This document shows positions 25,210-36,829 of a DNA stretch of 64,000 nt, piece after piece. The notes under the pieces were generated by a model. The model did no database searches. It was not told where the DNA came from and saw only the letters and a list, made by a program, of their open reading frames with translations. Made by a program: the position numbers and the translations under genes. The stretch is from Rhizomys pruinosus (lineage: Eukaryota; Chordata; Mammalia; Rodentia; Spalacidae): the NCBI GenBank assembly GCA_009823505.1, contig VZQC01013302.1:522788-586787 (forward strand), read 5' to 3'. Within the stretch, counting starts at the first letter, position 1; each line of letters opens with the position of its first letter.

Positions 25210-26048
25210 AAGTCACACATTCATTAGAAGAGCAAATTAATGCTCAAACTAGAACCACAAATTGAACTAATCTTTTTTTTTACAATTTTTAATTTTTCCT
25301 GTACAAAAAGGATTCCAGCCTTGTTCAAGTTCTCCCAAATGGCTTTGAGATTCTGTAAATATACCTGACCACATACAAGTTCCCTTGGATGCTGTCCTCC
25401 CATGGTCCTGTTTCAGCTCTCCATAGACCATCTGATCACTCACCACCAAAGTCAAGATACAGTGTTTAAGATGCCACTCTCTACCAAAGTGCCCACTGCT
25501 CTTAGCATTTGTCTTTATTAGCAGTGCTGTTATGTAGAACTGCTATGATGATTACTCATAGAGCACCCTTGTATGACATTACTACCACCTGACAAGAAAA
25601 AGAAAGGACATTTCTGTTTGTGTATCATCTTCTTTGCACAAAGGACCAGCATAAGAGTAGGCTACAATTAACACTGTGAGTGCTGGGCTAATAGTGCTAA
25701 TGTTTTTGTTGTTGTTTTCCTTTTTTATGTCAAACTCTAAATCCATTGGTTCTTGATGTAAAATAACTCTTTTTGTATGTACTTAATAACATTGGAGATT
25801 GATTCTAAGAAAGCCACACAAGAAGAGAACCTACAAAGTGTAATTCAGCACCATTTTACCAGTTTATCCTTCCAAATCTGACTGCTACTCTTTTGAAAAC
25901 AACAAAGATAAACAAAATCGTTGTGGGACTAGAATCACTGACTTCTTTGATCACTTCTGTCCTCACATGCTTAACAAAACTTAGTCTATATTTGAGAACT
26001 AAAATGCATACCTTACATGGGAAGCATTATTGTAACACTATGGGGAGC

Positions 26049-26690
26049 TGTGCTGGATAGCTTTAGTTTCAAAGCTATTTGACACACCTGTATTTGACAC
26101 ATCTGAGTTGAGGGATCCTCATTTAGGAATCTGCCATGTCTGTGGGGTATTTTCTTGATGAATGATAAGGGAGGGCCCAGCCCTCTGTGGCCAGTGCCAC
26201 CCCTGAGAAGGTTGCTTTGTGTTGTATAAGAAAACAGGTTGGAGAGATAGCCTAGAGGTTAAGAGCACCGACTATTCTTGCAGAGGACCCGGGTTTGATC
26301 CCCAGCACCCACATGACGGCTAAGAACCATCTGTAACTCCAATTCCAGGAGAACTCCAGTTCCAGGGGAATCTGAGACCCTCTTCTGACCTCCGCGGCAT
26401 TGCACGACACGGGTGCACAAACCTACATGCAGACAGTACATTCATACACATACAAAAATAAATAAAATTTAAAAAAAAAAGAAAAGAAAACAGGTTGAGC
26501 ACAGGCCAAGGGACTACGCCAGTAAGCAGCATCCCTCCATATGGCCTGTGTTTCAACTCCTTCTTCCAAATTCCTGCCCTGAGCTCCTACCTAAGTGATG
26601 AACTGGGACATGTGAGCTAATTAAGATTTTCTTCTCCAAGTTGATATTGGTCAGAGTGTTTTTCACAGTGATTGAAAACAAACTAGAACA
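26049..26690 (+). mobile_element. MaLR solo LTR, MT-like, with a B3 inside
   Basis: Begins TGTGCTGGATAGCTTTAG, contains GGGAGGGCCCAGCCCTCTGTGG and AGTAAGCAGCATCCCTCC, and ends AACAAACTAGAACA, the layout of rodent MT-type MaLR LTRs. No internal region follows, so it is a solo LTR. A B3 splits it at 26239-26483. Confidence 0.75.
26239..26483 (+). mobile_element. B3-type SINE with internal duplication and TSD
   Basis: Head TTGGAGAGATAGCC (first G residues lost), doubled AACTCCAATTCCAGGAG block and an A-rich tail. Perfect duplication AAGAAAACAGG at 26228-26238 and 26484-26494. Confidence 0.92.
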
Positions 26691-27159
26691 GGGACTATGG
26701 GACTAGCTGGATGACAGAGCACATTCTTTCATCCTCAGAACCACCCAAAACAAGCAAATTAGTATAGAGTAATCCTTTAAGAAAACGTTCAGGTTCTAAA
26801 AGCACCTGTTCTCTAGTTTGGAATTGCTTTTATTGATGATGGCATTTTCAGAGGAGCCTTTTGCTAAAACTGAGACACCATTCACACCAATCTTTGAAAA
26901 TATTATGGATGAAAATAATAACTAACTGCCTAAATTGCTGCTATGTGAGAACTCGGTACAATGCATTTGTAGATTCACAGATTGTTGTATATCCCTTTTG
27001 GTTCATTTAGCTCAAGGTTTGCTGAAACTAAGAGAAAGAAAGAATTAAAATCATGTAAAGAGAGTGACTTCCGGATGTTGAACATCTACTGGTGAAGAAT
27101 TCCACACTAAACTTGTTTTGGAGTTAATCTAAGGTTTATTTTCAGAGTTTATATATATA
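26691..27159. other. Unassigned AT-rich sequence
   Basis: No gene or clear transposon recognised. Confidence 0.4.
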
Positions 27160-27199
27160 TATGAATATTAAAGTCAACAACAAGGACAAAAAGACTTGA

Positions 27200-27392
27200 T
27201 CAAAGAACTGACAAAACTATAAACTTCTGTATCAAAAAAGACTGAGAAAAATATGCAAGACAGGATTTACCATGTATGGCAGAATGCATGAATTCTGGTG
27301 AAGAGGGTATGCATGGGGGGTGCAGGTCTAAATTTGATTAAGAAATGTTATATGACATGTACAAAAATCTCAATAAAAATTGAGGGAATAAA
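27200..27392 (+). mobile_element. LINE-1 3' end fragment
   Basis: Shows AAAAAAGACTGAGAAAAATA, GGCAGAATGCATGAATTCTGG, a short G-rich tract and GTCTAAATTTGATTAAGAAATG, ending in an AATAAAAATTGAGG tail. The same order occurs at 53060-53480. Confidence 0.75.
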
Positions 27393-29080
27393 GAGAGTCA
27401 TAATTATAAATTGGAGACAGAAAATATTCACCTATAAAATCCTCACTGTTTGTAGGGCAAGGCTACTTCCTGAAACCTGTTCATTGTGGGAACCTGAACA
27501 TGGGGATCATTCATCATTTTGGGAACCTGAACATAGTGATTATTCATGTCACATCTCTTTGTTCTGCCATGTCACATCTTTTTTAACAAGACTCATTTAC
27601 TAACAAAACGATACAACATTCCAGTAACAGAGAACAAGGATCCAAACAATAAGGACAATAGAGAGGTTTATCTTTTGAAGGTAGAACCAGGGGACATGAG
27701 ATATAAAACTGATAATCTCCTAATTCCATTAAGGACCAATTCTCTCTTTCAAAGGAGCATATCATCCATGGAATGAGTGAACTCATTTACCTTCAGAGGT
27801 TAAATAACTGTTTGAGATTCTTGTGAGTTTAACACCACTTAAGACATTTGCCTGAGACAAGTTATTTTCCCACATGCAAGTAACAAAAGCTGGGGCTCAG
27901 TTCTACTTGCTCCTTTAAACACTATCTAAGTTAATCTAACTCTGGAATGCATAATTTTGTTTTGAAGAAGTAAGATTTGTCTGTGTGTGTACATGTGTGT
28001 GCATGTGTGTGTGCATGTGTGTGCATGTGTGTGTGCATGTGTGTGTGTGTGTATTTGTTCCTGTATGGGTGAGTGCACATGTGTAGGATTGTATCCACAT
28101 GTATGGGAGGTTGTGTAGAAGCCAGAGGACAACCTTGAGTGTAAATCTGATTTTGTGAAAGGGTCCCTCACTGACCTGGACCTCACCAATTAGGCTGAGC
28201 TGCAGAGCCAGTGAACACAGGGTACCTACCTACCTTCACCTCTCAAGGATGGGAGTTACAAATACACACCACCCAACCTGGATTTTTTACATGTGTTCTG
28301 GGTATGAAAACTCAGGTCCTTGTTCTTGAAATACAACCACTTTACTAATTAAACCTCCACTTTTTCCAGCCTCCAAATTTAATTTTTAAGCTCATTCATG
28401 CAGAGTGTTATTTTTTTCTCCTATCATAATGGTTACAATTAAAGTCAAGCATGCTCTCAAGGATGTCACTAATAAATCATAGTTTCCACCAGTTACCAAG
28501 ATCTTCCCAACATGAAGTGGGACTTCATAAGCCCCTCTTATTACGTGTTGTGATTTTGGTTGGATTGCTCTTGGGTAAGTCCTGTGCATACAGTCCCAGC
28601 CACTGTGAGTCCATTAAGAAACAACCCTGTCATGTCAAGCAAATAGCATTTTGCTTTAGACATCCACTACTTCTGGCTCCTGCACGCTCTCTGACTCTTC
28701 TTCCTTGATGCCAACTGAACCTTGTTGGGAGGAGATGTGATATATATATATATATATATATGCATATTATTCCCACTATAATATATATTCACTCCAAGTT
28801 GTGGTGTGGCAAACATCGTGCGCTCTTTATTCCCTACCGCACCTTGAGAGGGCAGAGGCACGTGACCGGAAGGGGGTCTCTTGAGCTTGAGGCCAACCGG
28901 TCTACATAGCAATTCCAGGCCAGTGGAGCTATAGGCAGTACACCTAGGTTAAAAAAGAAAGCACCAAAAAAAAAAAAAAAAAAAGTTGAGCACACCACAG
29001 TCTCATTTCCTGCATTTTTGCCAGTTTTGTGCCTCTGTACTAATTACATCTCCTGCCAAAAGAGGCTGTTCTGATGAGGG
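27393..29080. other. Unassigned sequence with microsatellites and old repeats
   Basis: An imperfect tandem duplication of GGGAACCTGAACAT-GGATCATTCAT lies at about 27488-27547. A GT/GCATGT repeat fills 27978-28052, and a decayed GT-leader repeat continues to about 28370. A TA repeat is at 28740-28762. At 28795-28984 a very degenerate B1-like element (GAGGCCAACCGGTCTACATAG, then a poly-A) is visible. No gene. Confidence 0.5.
27978..28052. repeat. GT-rich microsatellite (GTGTGCAT variants)
   Basis: Alternating GTGTGT and GCATGT units. Purine-pyrimidine alternation throughout. Confidence 0.9.
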
Positions 29081-29915
29081 TTGAGACTTATACTATCAAA
29101 ACACATAGACCCATTCATTCATATATCAATAATAATCAAAGAACAAGACAAGAATTTGAAGAGGGGGGACAAGGCAGAAGTTGGAAGGGGAAGAGGGAGG
29201 GGTGAAACAATGTTAATACAGTATTCATGTGTGAATTCTCAAAAAATAGAAAGCTAAGAACATAAAGGTTAGTTTGATACTATGTAAATTCAGCAAATTG
29301 ATAGCATGCTAAAGTCTATAAACAAGCCAGTACAGAATTTTGGTTCAGTTAGCAATAGTAGACATGAGGTTCGTCTTTTGGAGAAGGCTCTAAATATGAA
29401 GAGAAAGTACTTGGTTACTCCCATAACCTTCATGCAATTATTGAACTTGGGGAAAATCTTTCCAAAGCAGTCATTCCCTAAGCTCTCGGGGTTCACAGCT
29501 GGGTAAGATTGTTGAATATTTTTATTCCCCAGTAGTGTAAATAGAAGCTTCCTGCTTATGAAAGCTTGCCAGTATAGATGAAGCTTCCAGCTAGATCCCA
29601 GCCTGATTGCCTCACACCTTTGCCTCAAATGTGTGAAGCTGTTGGCAATTGATGTTTTCTGGGGAAAGTGAAGATAGTTTTCTTTGAGGATGTGGTCTCT
29701 GAACTGTTATCTATGGTCTAGTAGACAGACCTACACACATTCACATAAGACTCTACCAAGTGGATGCAGTGGATTTCTTTAAAGAGCACATGAAGTTCAG
29801 AAAGGAATGTGTTGGGGGAACTAGGAGAGGAGTTGGACAAAGGATAATAGGTGTTTGCTCAAAACACAGATAAATGTATGGAATTCTAAAACAAATTTAA
29901 TTTTTTTAATTTAAA
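29081..29915 (+). mobile_element. Two old L1 3' UTR fragments with unassigned DNA between
   Basis: At about 29120-29260 and 29700-29915 there are purine-rich L1-type 3' ends (GGAAGGGGAAGAGGGAGGGG with ATTCATGTGTGAATTCTC, and GCACATGAAGTTCAG with GCTCAAAACACAGATAAATG). Between them, 29290-29690 is unassigned and has a 112-codon minus frame without a motif I recognise. Confidence 0.5.
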
Positions 29916-30800
29916 AACTTAATCCAGAGTTTTCTGAAACAACAATCACTGAACGACATGTCAGACATTGTGGCAAAGGACAAGAATCTTAAAATAGACC
30001 TACCTTCCAAGCAAGGCACAAATTTCACTTGAAGACCAATTTGGAAAAGCTGAGTTCACCCTGAATTATAATCCTTAGTAATCTCAGATGCATTCCTAAA
30101 GGAAGATTGGCTAAGAAAATTAATTCCCTCAAATTGGTAAGAATTCTTGTTCAGTTTTCTAGTACACTTTAACAATTATTCAAAAATAAAGGAAAATTAT
30201 AAGATTACCTTCTAGCACCCACTTCTAGTTTTGAGACTTCCTCAGGTCTAAGGGACCACAGCCCATCCCAGAGCTATATGCACCTCCAGTCCTGGCACAG
30301 TTACCATTGCCTGTCATCTCAGCTCTCATCCCAGCCTGGGTGTCTGGGAACATTCCCAGCCTCTGACTTGTGCTTTGGAGCATGATCCCCTGAGATGCCC
30401 CTGACCCCTTGATCTGAACTCTTCCTGCCTTACACTTGCAAATTTCCTGGTAACTTACCAGACAACCTACTCAATGCAGGTCCATGTACAGTCAATCCTG
30501 ACCTTGCAACTCCAAAGTTGCACTTATCTTTAGCTAAATTCAGACTACTTCTTTCACTGAAATTTTACACAAAAAAGTGTTCCCTTCAACTGACCTCCAA
30601 ATGACGACCCTAACCATAACCTGAAAAGATGGAGAAACAACAAAGACAAGATCACTCACCCATACCAAGACACACCACCATACAAGTCTAGAGTCTCAGG
30701 CATCCTTGATGAAAAAACACAGTAATACACCAGGATGATGTGGATAATAGAGAAATTAACAATCACATTGCTGTATTTCCTGAGAATGGCATGCATGCAT
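29916..30800. other. Unassigned sequence, possibly old L1 5' part
   Basis: At about 30628-30680 the phrase GATGGAGAAACAACAAAGAC followed by ACTCACCCATACCAAGACAC loosely resembles the start of an L1 ORF1. The C-rich stretch before it could be an L1 5' UTR. This is weak. Otherwise nothing is recognised. Confidence 0.3.
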
Positions 30801-30816
30801 AAGAAAATGATTTCAA

Positions 30817-33186
30817 CAGCAATTTATGTCTCCATTTAACTCAGATGCATTACCGTTTTTACCAGAGCCTTTAAACCAATGTTGTTTAATACACACATAT
30901 TTACTTTTACTAAGTCCTAAAACACCATGTAACCCGCAGAAAGAGTCTGGGCAAAACTGGATACTTGTTGAACTCATGAAAATTAAATATGCATTAATCA
31001 AATATACACCCGTGTCCCTCTCCCGCCCCTCCCACCTTTCCCGATTCACAATTTCAGTCAGTTTTCTGATTCAGTCTTTCTGTCGTTGTTCTGTTAATAT
31101 GCATCCCTCTCCACAAGAAATATTTATAACTGGGTTATTGGCACTAGCATCCACATATGAGGGACACCATTTGTTGTTTGTTTTTCTGGGACTGTGTTAC
31201 TTCACTTAACATAATGTCTTCTAGCTCCATCCATTTACCTGCAAAGTTCATGATGTTGTTCCTCTTTACTGCTGCATAGAACTCCATTGTGTACATGCAC
31301 CACATTTTCTCTATCCACTTGTCAGTTGAGGGGCACCTGGGCTGGTCCCAGCTGTTGTCCACATTTGTTTTACTTAAAATCTGTATAACAATAACTTTGG
31401 GATTGGCACATACAAATGTTCTCTATAATTTTTCTGTTGTACAGTATCACCTTGTAGCATTCTCTATCACCTATAGGATGATTTAAATTAAAAATTAAGT
31501 TTGCTTCCCAAGTTAATCACATACAGTCACCCAAAACAGCATGGGTGAATTTGATGAAATCTGTGTCTTGATTCCCCCCTATAGGTATGTATAATACAAC
31601 TGCCTTCTGGAGACACATGGGTCAAAAACAAAAACCTAAAAAAAGGGGGGGGGGATACAGATAGATATGAAACCTTTTTGTCAAAAACCTTGCAATTCAA
31701 ATCTTAAAACTAACTACAGGAAAAGATTTGTATGTTCCAACAGGTCAAAATGTCACCAACTTAATGGCTGAGAAAGAAAAGATACAGCTTTGCATTGAGT
31801 AGGATGTACCAGAAAGTGCCATCAGAAAGGGTGACCCGTCTGAACATTGAAAGGAAGAAAAGCCTCAGATTGCTACAAACATCAAACCTCTCTGTGGATC
31901 CTACTTGTAACAACTATTTATAATGAGTCGTAATGAAACTTACTTTCTAGGTGCTGCAAAGGTTTTAATATGAGAGACTTTCTTACCTCCCCCCCATAGA
32001 ACAAGGAGAAATATAATGATGATGAGGTCGTTCTCCAACTGTAAATTGGAGCCAACTGTTACAGAGGTAATCTCTTATAAAACCGGTAAAACTGCCTTCT
32101 TTAATTGAATAATAGACATAGGAACTGTGAAAATGATTATTCTCTATTCAGAACCAAATATAATACTAAAGTCTCCTTAAGCTATGAACTTAAGCAAGAT
32201 ATATTAATACAGGCGCTCTGACATCAGCAATGGATTATTCTACCAAGGAGATGTTGGCCAGGGAATCCAAGCCCCCACAAAAGGTAAAGGCTCCTTGCCT
32301 CTAAACTGGGATACCTGCAAGAAAAGAAATGATAAGGCCCTGCTTTTGAAGACCTGACATTAACATGGGAAAGATGTATTGAGTCCACACATGCAAGTGT
32401 ACAGATGATCTCAGGAATACCAGAGAGTGTTACCAAAGTCCACTAAAACAATAAAGCAAATATGGGTCTCCTTGAGTCAAGCAAGACTCCTCTGCCAGCA
32501 CCAGCTACACCTCACCTGCCTGGAAATACTGTGCAGCAGAGGCAGCCATATGCCTGTGTATCCCAAATCTAATTGGCTATTAGCTCTCTCCTTGGAGGAA
32601 TAACCCATGGCTGATGCCACAAGCTTACATCCTTTAGTAGTTAGGAGATGTTATAAGCCACAGTAAGACCCTGTCATATTTTACAGAAAAAAATGTAATT
32701 CATGGATTAACATACCATCCAAACATCTCTGTCTATACCAAAATAACCTACCATAACAATTAGTACTGTTTAAATACTTATATATCTAATTGCTTATGCT
32801 TCATTAGTAGGATCGAAAGGTTATTCCTGGACAAACTGCCAGCCCATGAAAGGAAACAGCCAGAATTGACTAGAGACCAAGACAACAGCTCCAGAGAAAG
32901 TAGACTGTTTTGCATCTCATCCACGTGTGCCCCTTTTTCTAAGCCTAGGGAACAATCTGCGGAAGAAGGGGCATGGTAGAATGTAAGGGCTGCAATTGGG
33001 GTGAATGGTGAAACTACAGCAATATAGTCTGGACACTCATTTGATAAACTTGATTGAACATACAAGACAAAATGGATGGTGGGACCCATGGGCTGTGTGG
33101 TTTTGGGCACAACTGCTTGCAAACTGGTTTTACATGAAGGATGCTTGTACTCATAAATTATCACTTATTGTTAAGAAAAAAGAAAA
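30817..33186 (+). mobile_element. L1 with 5' inversion and 2 kb 3' extension (copy B)
   Basis: Perfect 16-base duplication AAGAAAATGATTTCAA at 30801-30816 and 33187-33202. From 30817 to about 31352 is the end of ORF2 plus proximal 3' UTR in minus orientation (72-codon minus frame 31144-31362; G-rich tract reversed at about 31015-31035). At about 31353 orientation flips and the rest of the 3' region follows in plus orientation to an A-rich tail. The two halves meet at almost the same point of the 3' UTR that is continuous in copy C (GTTGTCCACATTTG). The extension has no long frame and two AATAAA signals. Confidence 0.92.
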
Positions 33187-33202
33187 AAGAAAATGATTTC
33201 AA

Positions 33203-33960
33203 ATTAGCAATTTTAAATATGTTCAAGAAAGTAAGATATGAATAAAAAACTGACGAAGGGATTTGAGAAGGTTAGGAGCACTGGTTGCTCTTTCATACAA
33301 CAGGAGACCAGGAACTGAAAAGGCATGAATGGCCAAACCATGAGGATTAGGAGTCTACAGAGTAAGGTTCCATGAAAAAGTTGCCTATATTCAACTTCAC
33401 CCACCCAGGACTCAGGGAACATTCTGGAAGAGGGGGCAGAAAGATTTTAAGAGCCAGAGAAGTGATACAAGACCAAATGGAAATGAATCCTACAAGGTCC
33501 TGGGACACTGTTCATGTGAACCTTTAGCATTGGTGTCAGCATGCACAAGATCTATGCAAGCTCAGCTGGACAAAATCCCAAAACAGAACTGAAGACACAA
33601 GTAGCAGCACCCAATTTTGGCTGAGGAAATATTGGCAGCTGATGGTGGTTGGGTGAGGAAACCCTGGGCTTCTTTTAGGAAAGGGACTTGTCATTGCATG
33701 ACACGGGTACACAAACCTACATGCAGACAGTACATTCATACACATAAATAAATATAATATTAAAAATAAAAAAGGGAAAGAGACTTGTATAGGCTGACTA
33801 GAGCTCAGTGGATGAGCTAACTCTGAGGAGTGGGTGTGGAGAGTAGTTTGGCACAATGGACCCTAGCACAAATGACAGAATATGTGAAATTTGGGAGAGG
33901 GGAAGGGATTAGGAGGGTGCCAAGGGAGAAGAAGGTACAAAGGCAATAAAGACTGACTGA
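33203..33960 (+). mobile_element. Old L1 3' UTR remnant
   Basis: ACTCAGGGAACATTCTGGAAGAGG, AGAAAGATTTTAAGAGCCAG, TGGACAAAATCCCAAAACAG and TATTGGCAGCTGATGGTGG are ordered as in old rodent L1 3' UTRs, ending in a purine-rich stretch and GGCAATAAAGACTGACTGA. A B3 tail is inserted at 33692. Confidence 0.65.
33692..33774 (+). mobile_element. B3-type SINE, 3' end only
   Basis: Begins CATTGCATGACACGGGTACAC and runs through CTACATGCAGACAGTACATT to an A-rich tail. Flanking GAAAGGGACTTGT and GAAAGAGACTTGT show it is a genuine 5'-truncated insertion. Confidence 0.88.
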
Positions 33961-33961
33961 A

Positions 33962-34102
33962 GCCAGGTGTGGTGGTGTAGGCCTTTAATCCAGCACTCTG
34001 GAGGCAGAGGCAGGCAGATCTCTGAGAGTTCAAGGCCAGCCTAGTCTACAAAGTGTTCCAGGCCAGCTGGAACCTGGAGACCCTCTCAAAAATACCAAAA
34101 AA
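33962..34102 (+). mobile_element. B1 SINE
   Basis: Head GCCAGGTGTGGTGGTGTAGG, body AGGCAGAGGCAGGCAGATCT and GTTCAAGGCCAGCC, A-rich end. Confidence 0.9.
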
Positions 34103-34143
34103 TTATGTATGAAACACATAAAAATTATATAAAATATGTCAAA

Positions 34144-34177
<34 letters not shown>

Positions 34178-34422
34178 TAGTAATTGTTTCAATTAGAAAA
34201 TTCAGAAAGCTCAAGAAATTAATAAATATCCATGGGTGGGTAGTGGTGAGGCTTCCGAGGAGGGGTTGTAGAATGGAAAATGAAGAAGGAAATAGGACCT
34301 TTAGTCTAGGCAGGATTAAATGTGAATGAGAAGACAGTACAGAGATGGGAGGTGGTGGTGGGGATAACACTAAATGTCTTTAGAGAATAAAGCCATATGG
34401 AAAATAAAAAATATAGAAACGT
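34103..34422. other. Unassigned sequence with a TA repeat
   Basis: A TA microsatellite lies at about 34148-34173. From 34200 on, AAATATCCATGGGTGGGTAG and purine-rich sequence are present without a recognised gene. Confidence 0.45.
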
Positions 34423-34567
34423 TTTTTGTCTTTTTGAGACAGGGTCTCTTTGTAGCCCAAGCTGTCTTGGAACTCACTATGGAGACTAGGGTGACCTCTA
34501 TCTCAAAGAGATCTTCCTGTCTCTGTTTCCCCAGTGCTGGGATTAAAAGCATGTGCCAATATGCTCT
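34423..34567 (-). mobile_element. B1 SINE
   Basis: Minus-strand B1 from CTTTTTGAGACAGGGTCTC to CCAGTGCTGGGATTAAAAGC. Diverged, with the 5' head mostly lost. Confidence 0.85.
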
Positions 34568-35897
34568 TATTTAATATTGAAACTTCTTAAAGTATGTAAA
34601 AAATAATACAAATAATATAATACAGTATGTAATCATATATCATAAAATATTAAAGAGAGCTATCCTATCATGGGGGAACTAACCTTTTCTTCTAGACATT
34701 ATAGGCTAATGAAGAAAAAATACACAATGCCAGGTGAGGACTTCTCTAGAAGATTCTGTCCAATGATCTCATTGAACAGAAAACAATGTCATCCATTACC
34801 TCTGCCTTGGGTGTTCCCCAGAACTTCACAGAAAGCCCCAGATGCTGAAGACATTACATAGATAAGCTATAGAACTAAGAAGGAGAAAGCAAGCAGGGGC
34901 TTCTCTCCATTGTCTAGTGTTCATAGTGCTGGAAGGTGCTATGCATGCTACCAGAAGGAAAAAAAATAAAACAATCAACAACCTTACCCAGTTGTGAATC
35001 TGGTAGAGAAACATAACTACCTGGCAAGATAGGCCTACCCATGGAATAGTTGCACAAATATTATGTAATTAAGCAAACATTCATTAATTGGTTTTAAGAT
35101 CTGTATCCTGGGATGGAGCTCATTCTTAAAACTGATATCAGACCTCAGAACCTAGGGTAGAGAGGTCACAGGATACAGGGAAGAACCTTATAATAATATT
35201 CTACTAAATAGTTATGGTATTAAACTGACTCTTAATGACTTATTTTTAAACCCATAAATTAATGCATCTCACAACTCACACCAGAGAATTTTCATTATGA
35301 GGCAGATAATGATTAACAAGAAACCCACGACTGGCCAGTTTGCAAAGAACAAGAGGCTCCAGAGTGCTTATCTCTGAATATCTATATCAATATTCTGTCT
35401 CCCAAGACTCGGGGCTCATTGTAGAAGATGGTGCAAAAAGGTTCTAAAAGCTAAAGTGGTAAATGACCACAAGGAAATAGAGTTTTACAGACAGCTGGTA
35501 AGTTAGTAATATGAACTCACAGCCATGCCAGAAGAATACACAAGTGGCAAGCAAGCCCAAATGAGAAAAAAATCCAAGCATAGACGTGAAGAATCGAGGA
35601 AGCTCCAACCCTTACAAGGGGAACTGTGGCAACAGATGGCTGTATGGAACTCTTGATAGTTTAACCAGTCTCTAGTGGATAGACCCATATTTAAGGGCAC
35701 CTGGAGACACAAATGGGACCCCATTAGAGTGGGGGTCAATAAAGGTAGGTGTGAGTAGGAGAGGCTATCTAAATGTCAACAAATTATATTGTATGAAAAT
35801 CTCAAAAATTCAAGAAAAAAATATCTTCTACTGACTCCCAGGATTCATCAGATTTATATTATTATTCTTGATCTCATTTTTTAAAAAGAAGTTGTTT
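34568..35897. other. Unassigned sequence and an old L1 3' UTR
   Basis: 34568-35330 shows nothing recognisable. 35340-35820 has the layout of an old plus-strand L1 3' UTR (CAAGACTCGGGGCTCATTGTAG, AAGATGGTGCAAAAAGGTTC, GTATGAAAATCTCAAAAATTC), without coding potential. Confidence 0.45.
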
Positions 35898-36113
35898 CAG
35901 AGCTGGAGAAATGGTTCAGCTCTTATGAGCACTGGCTGCTCTTGCAGAGGACCATGGTTTGATTACCAGCATCCACATGGCAGCTAATAACCATCTGTAA
36001 CACAGTTTCAGGAGATCAGGCACCTTTTTCTGACCTCTGAGTGCATTGCATGACATAGGTGCATCTACCTACCTGCAGGCATTACAGTCATACACATAAA
36101 ATAAAAATAATAA
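35898..36113 (+). mobile_element. Older B2/B3 SINE
   Basis: Head GAGCTGGAGAAATGGTTCAG, body with TAACCATCTGTAACACAG, tail AAATAAAAATAATAAAG. More diverged than the other copies. Flanking AGTTGTTTCAG and AGTTGCTTCAG are an imperfect duplication. Confidence 0.85.
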
Positions 36114-36652
36114 AGTTAGTTGCTTCAGATAAAGTCAGATGCTATAACACACCACTGCTGAAACTGTGCTCTTTGCTCCTTTCCTTCTCCTCCTCTAAAA
36201 ATGAACACTGCTTTCACCTAGAAATTATCATTCTCTGGTATATTTTTGCTCTTTTACTGTATACATACTTAGAAAACCATACAGTTTTCATAAACTTTCA
36301 CACAAGTATATAAATACATGCAGAAGAACACACAAAATACAGTAACTTTCTAATTGTTCAAATTTATGCATACATATAAACATATAACTACAATGAATTA
36401 TTATTGTCTTGTTTTATATTGTTCAGCAAAGTACAAATAATTTTCTTGTTATTTAACTTAATCCAACATTATGTTATTCTGAAAGAAGAATGGTTTTTTG
36501 CATGCTTGCATGAAAAAAAGGAAGAGCTCAGTTGTTTTACAGTTCCAACTTTAATACATAATGACAAATTATTTTTCAATTTTTAAATAATATATTCCTT
36601 GAACTTCAACAATTCTCTACATTCTCATCCACATTTAAGAATGTCAGATCTT
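36114..36652. other. Unassigned AT-rich sequence
   Basis: No gene or repeat recognised. Confidence 0.4.
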
Positions 36653-36813
36653 AGCTGGGTGTGGTGGTGCATGCCTATAATCCCAGCACTCGGGAGGCAG
36701 AGGCAGGCAGATCTCTGTGAGTTCAAGGCCAGCCTGGTCTATAGAGTGAGCTCCAGGACAGCTGGTACTAAAAGGGAGACCCTGTCTCAAAAATACCAAA
36801 AAAAAAAAAAAAA
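36653..36813 (+). mobile_element. B1 SINE
   Basis: AGCTGGGTGTGGTGGTGCAT head, intact body, poly-A tail. Flanks AGAATGTCAGATCTT and AGAGTGTAAGATTTT are a decayed duplication. Confidence 0.92.
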
Positions 36814-36829
36814 AGAGTGTAAGATTTTA

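Larger units (their letters stand above)
23219..26048. other. Unassigned and old-repeat sequence
   Basis: At 23550-23870 a decayed interspersed repeat with a GT-rich leader and the GAGAAAAGGTCTCTAACTGA block is visible; a relative is at 28050-28370. I cannot name its family. At 25272-25480 a poly-T start is followed by a 62-codon minus frame, possibly an antisense retrocopy fragment. The L1 ORF1 relic and TA repeat are listed separately. Confidence 0.4.

Noticed and set aside
30817..33186. The 2 kb extension as an LTR retrotransposon of the mys or ERV kind
   Set aside because: No terminal repeats, primer site or polypurine-LTR junction is seen. The copies end in A-rich tails with L1-type duplications.
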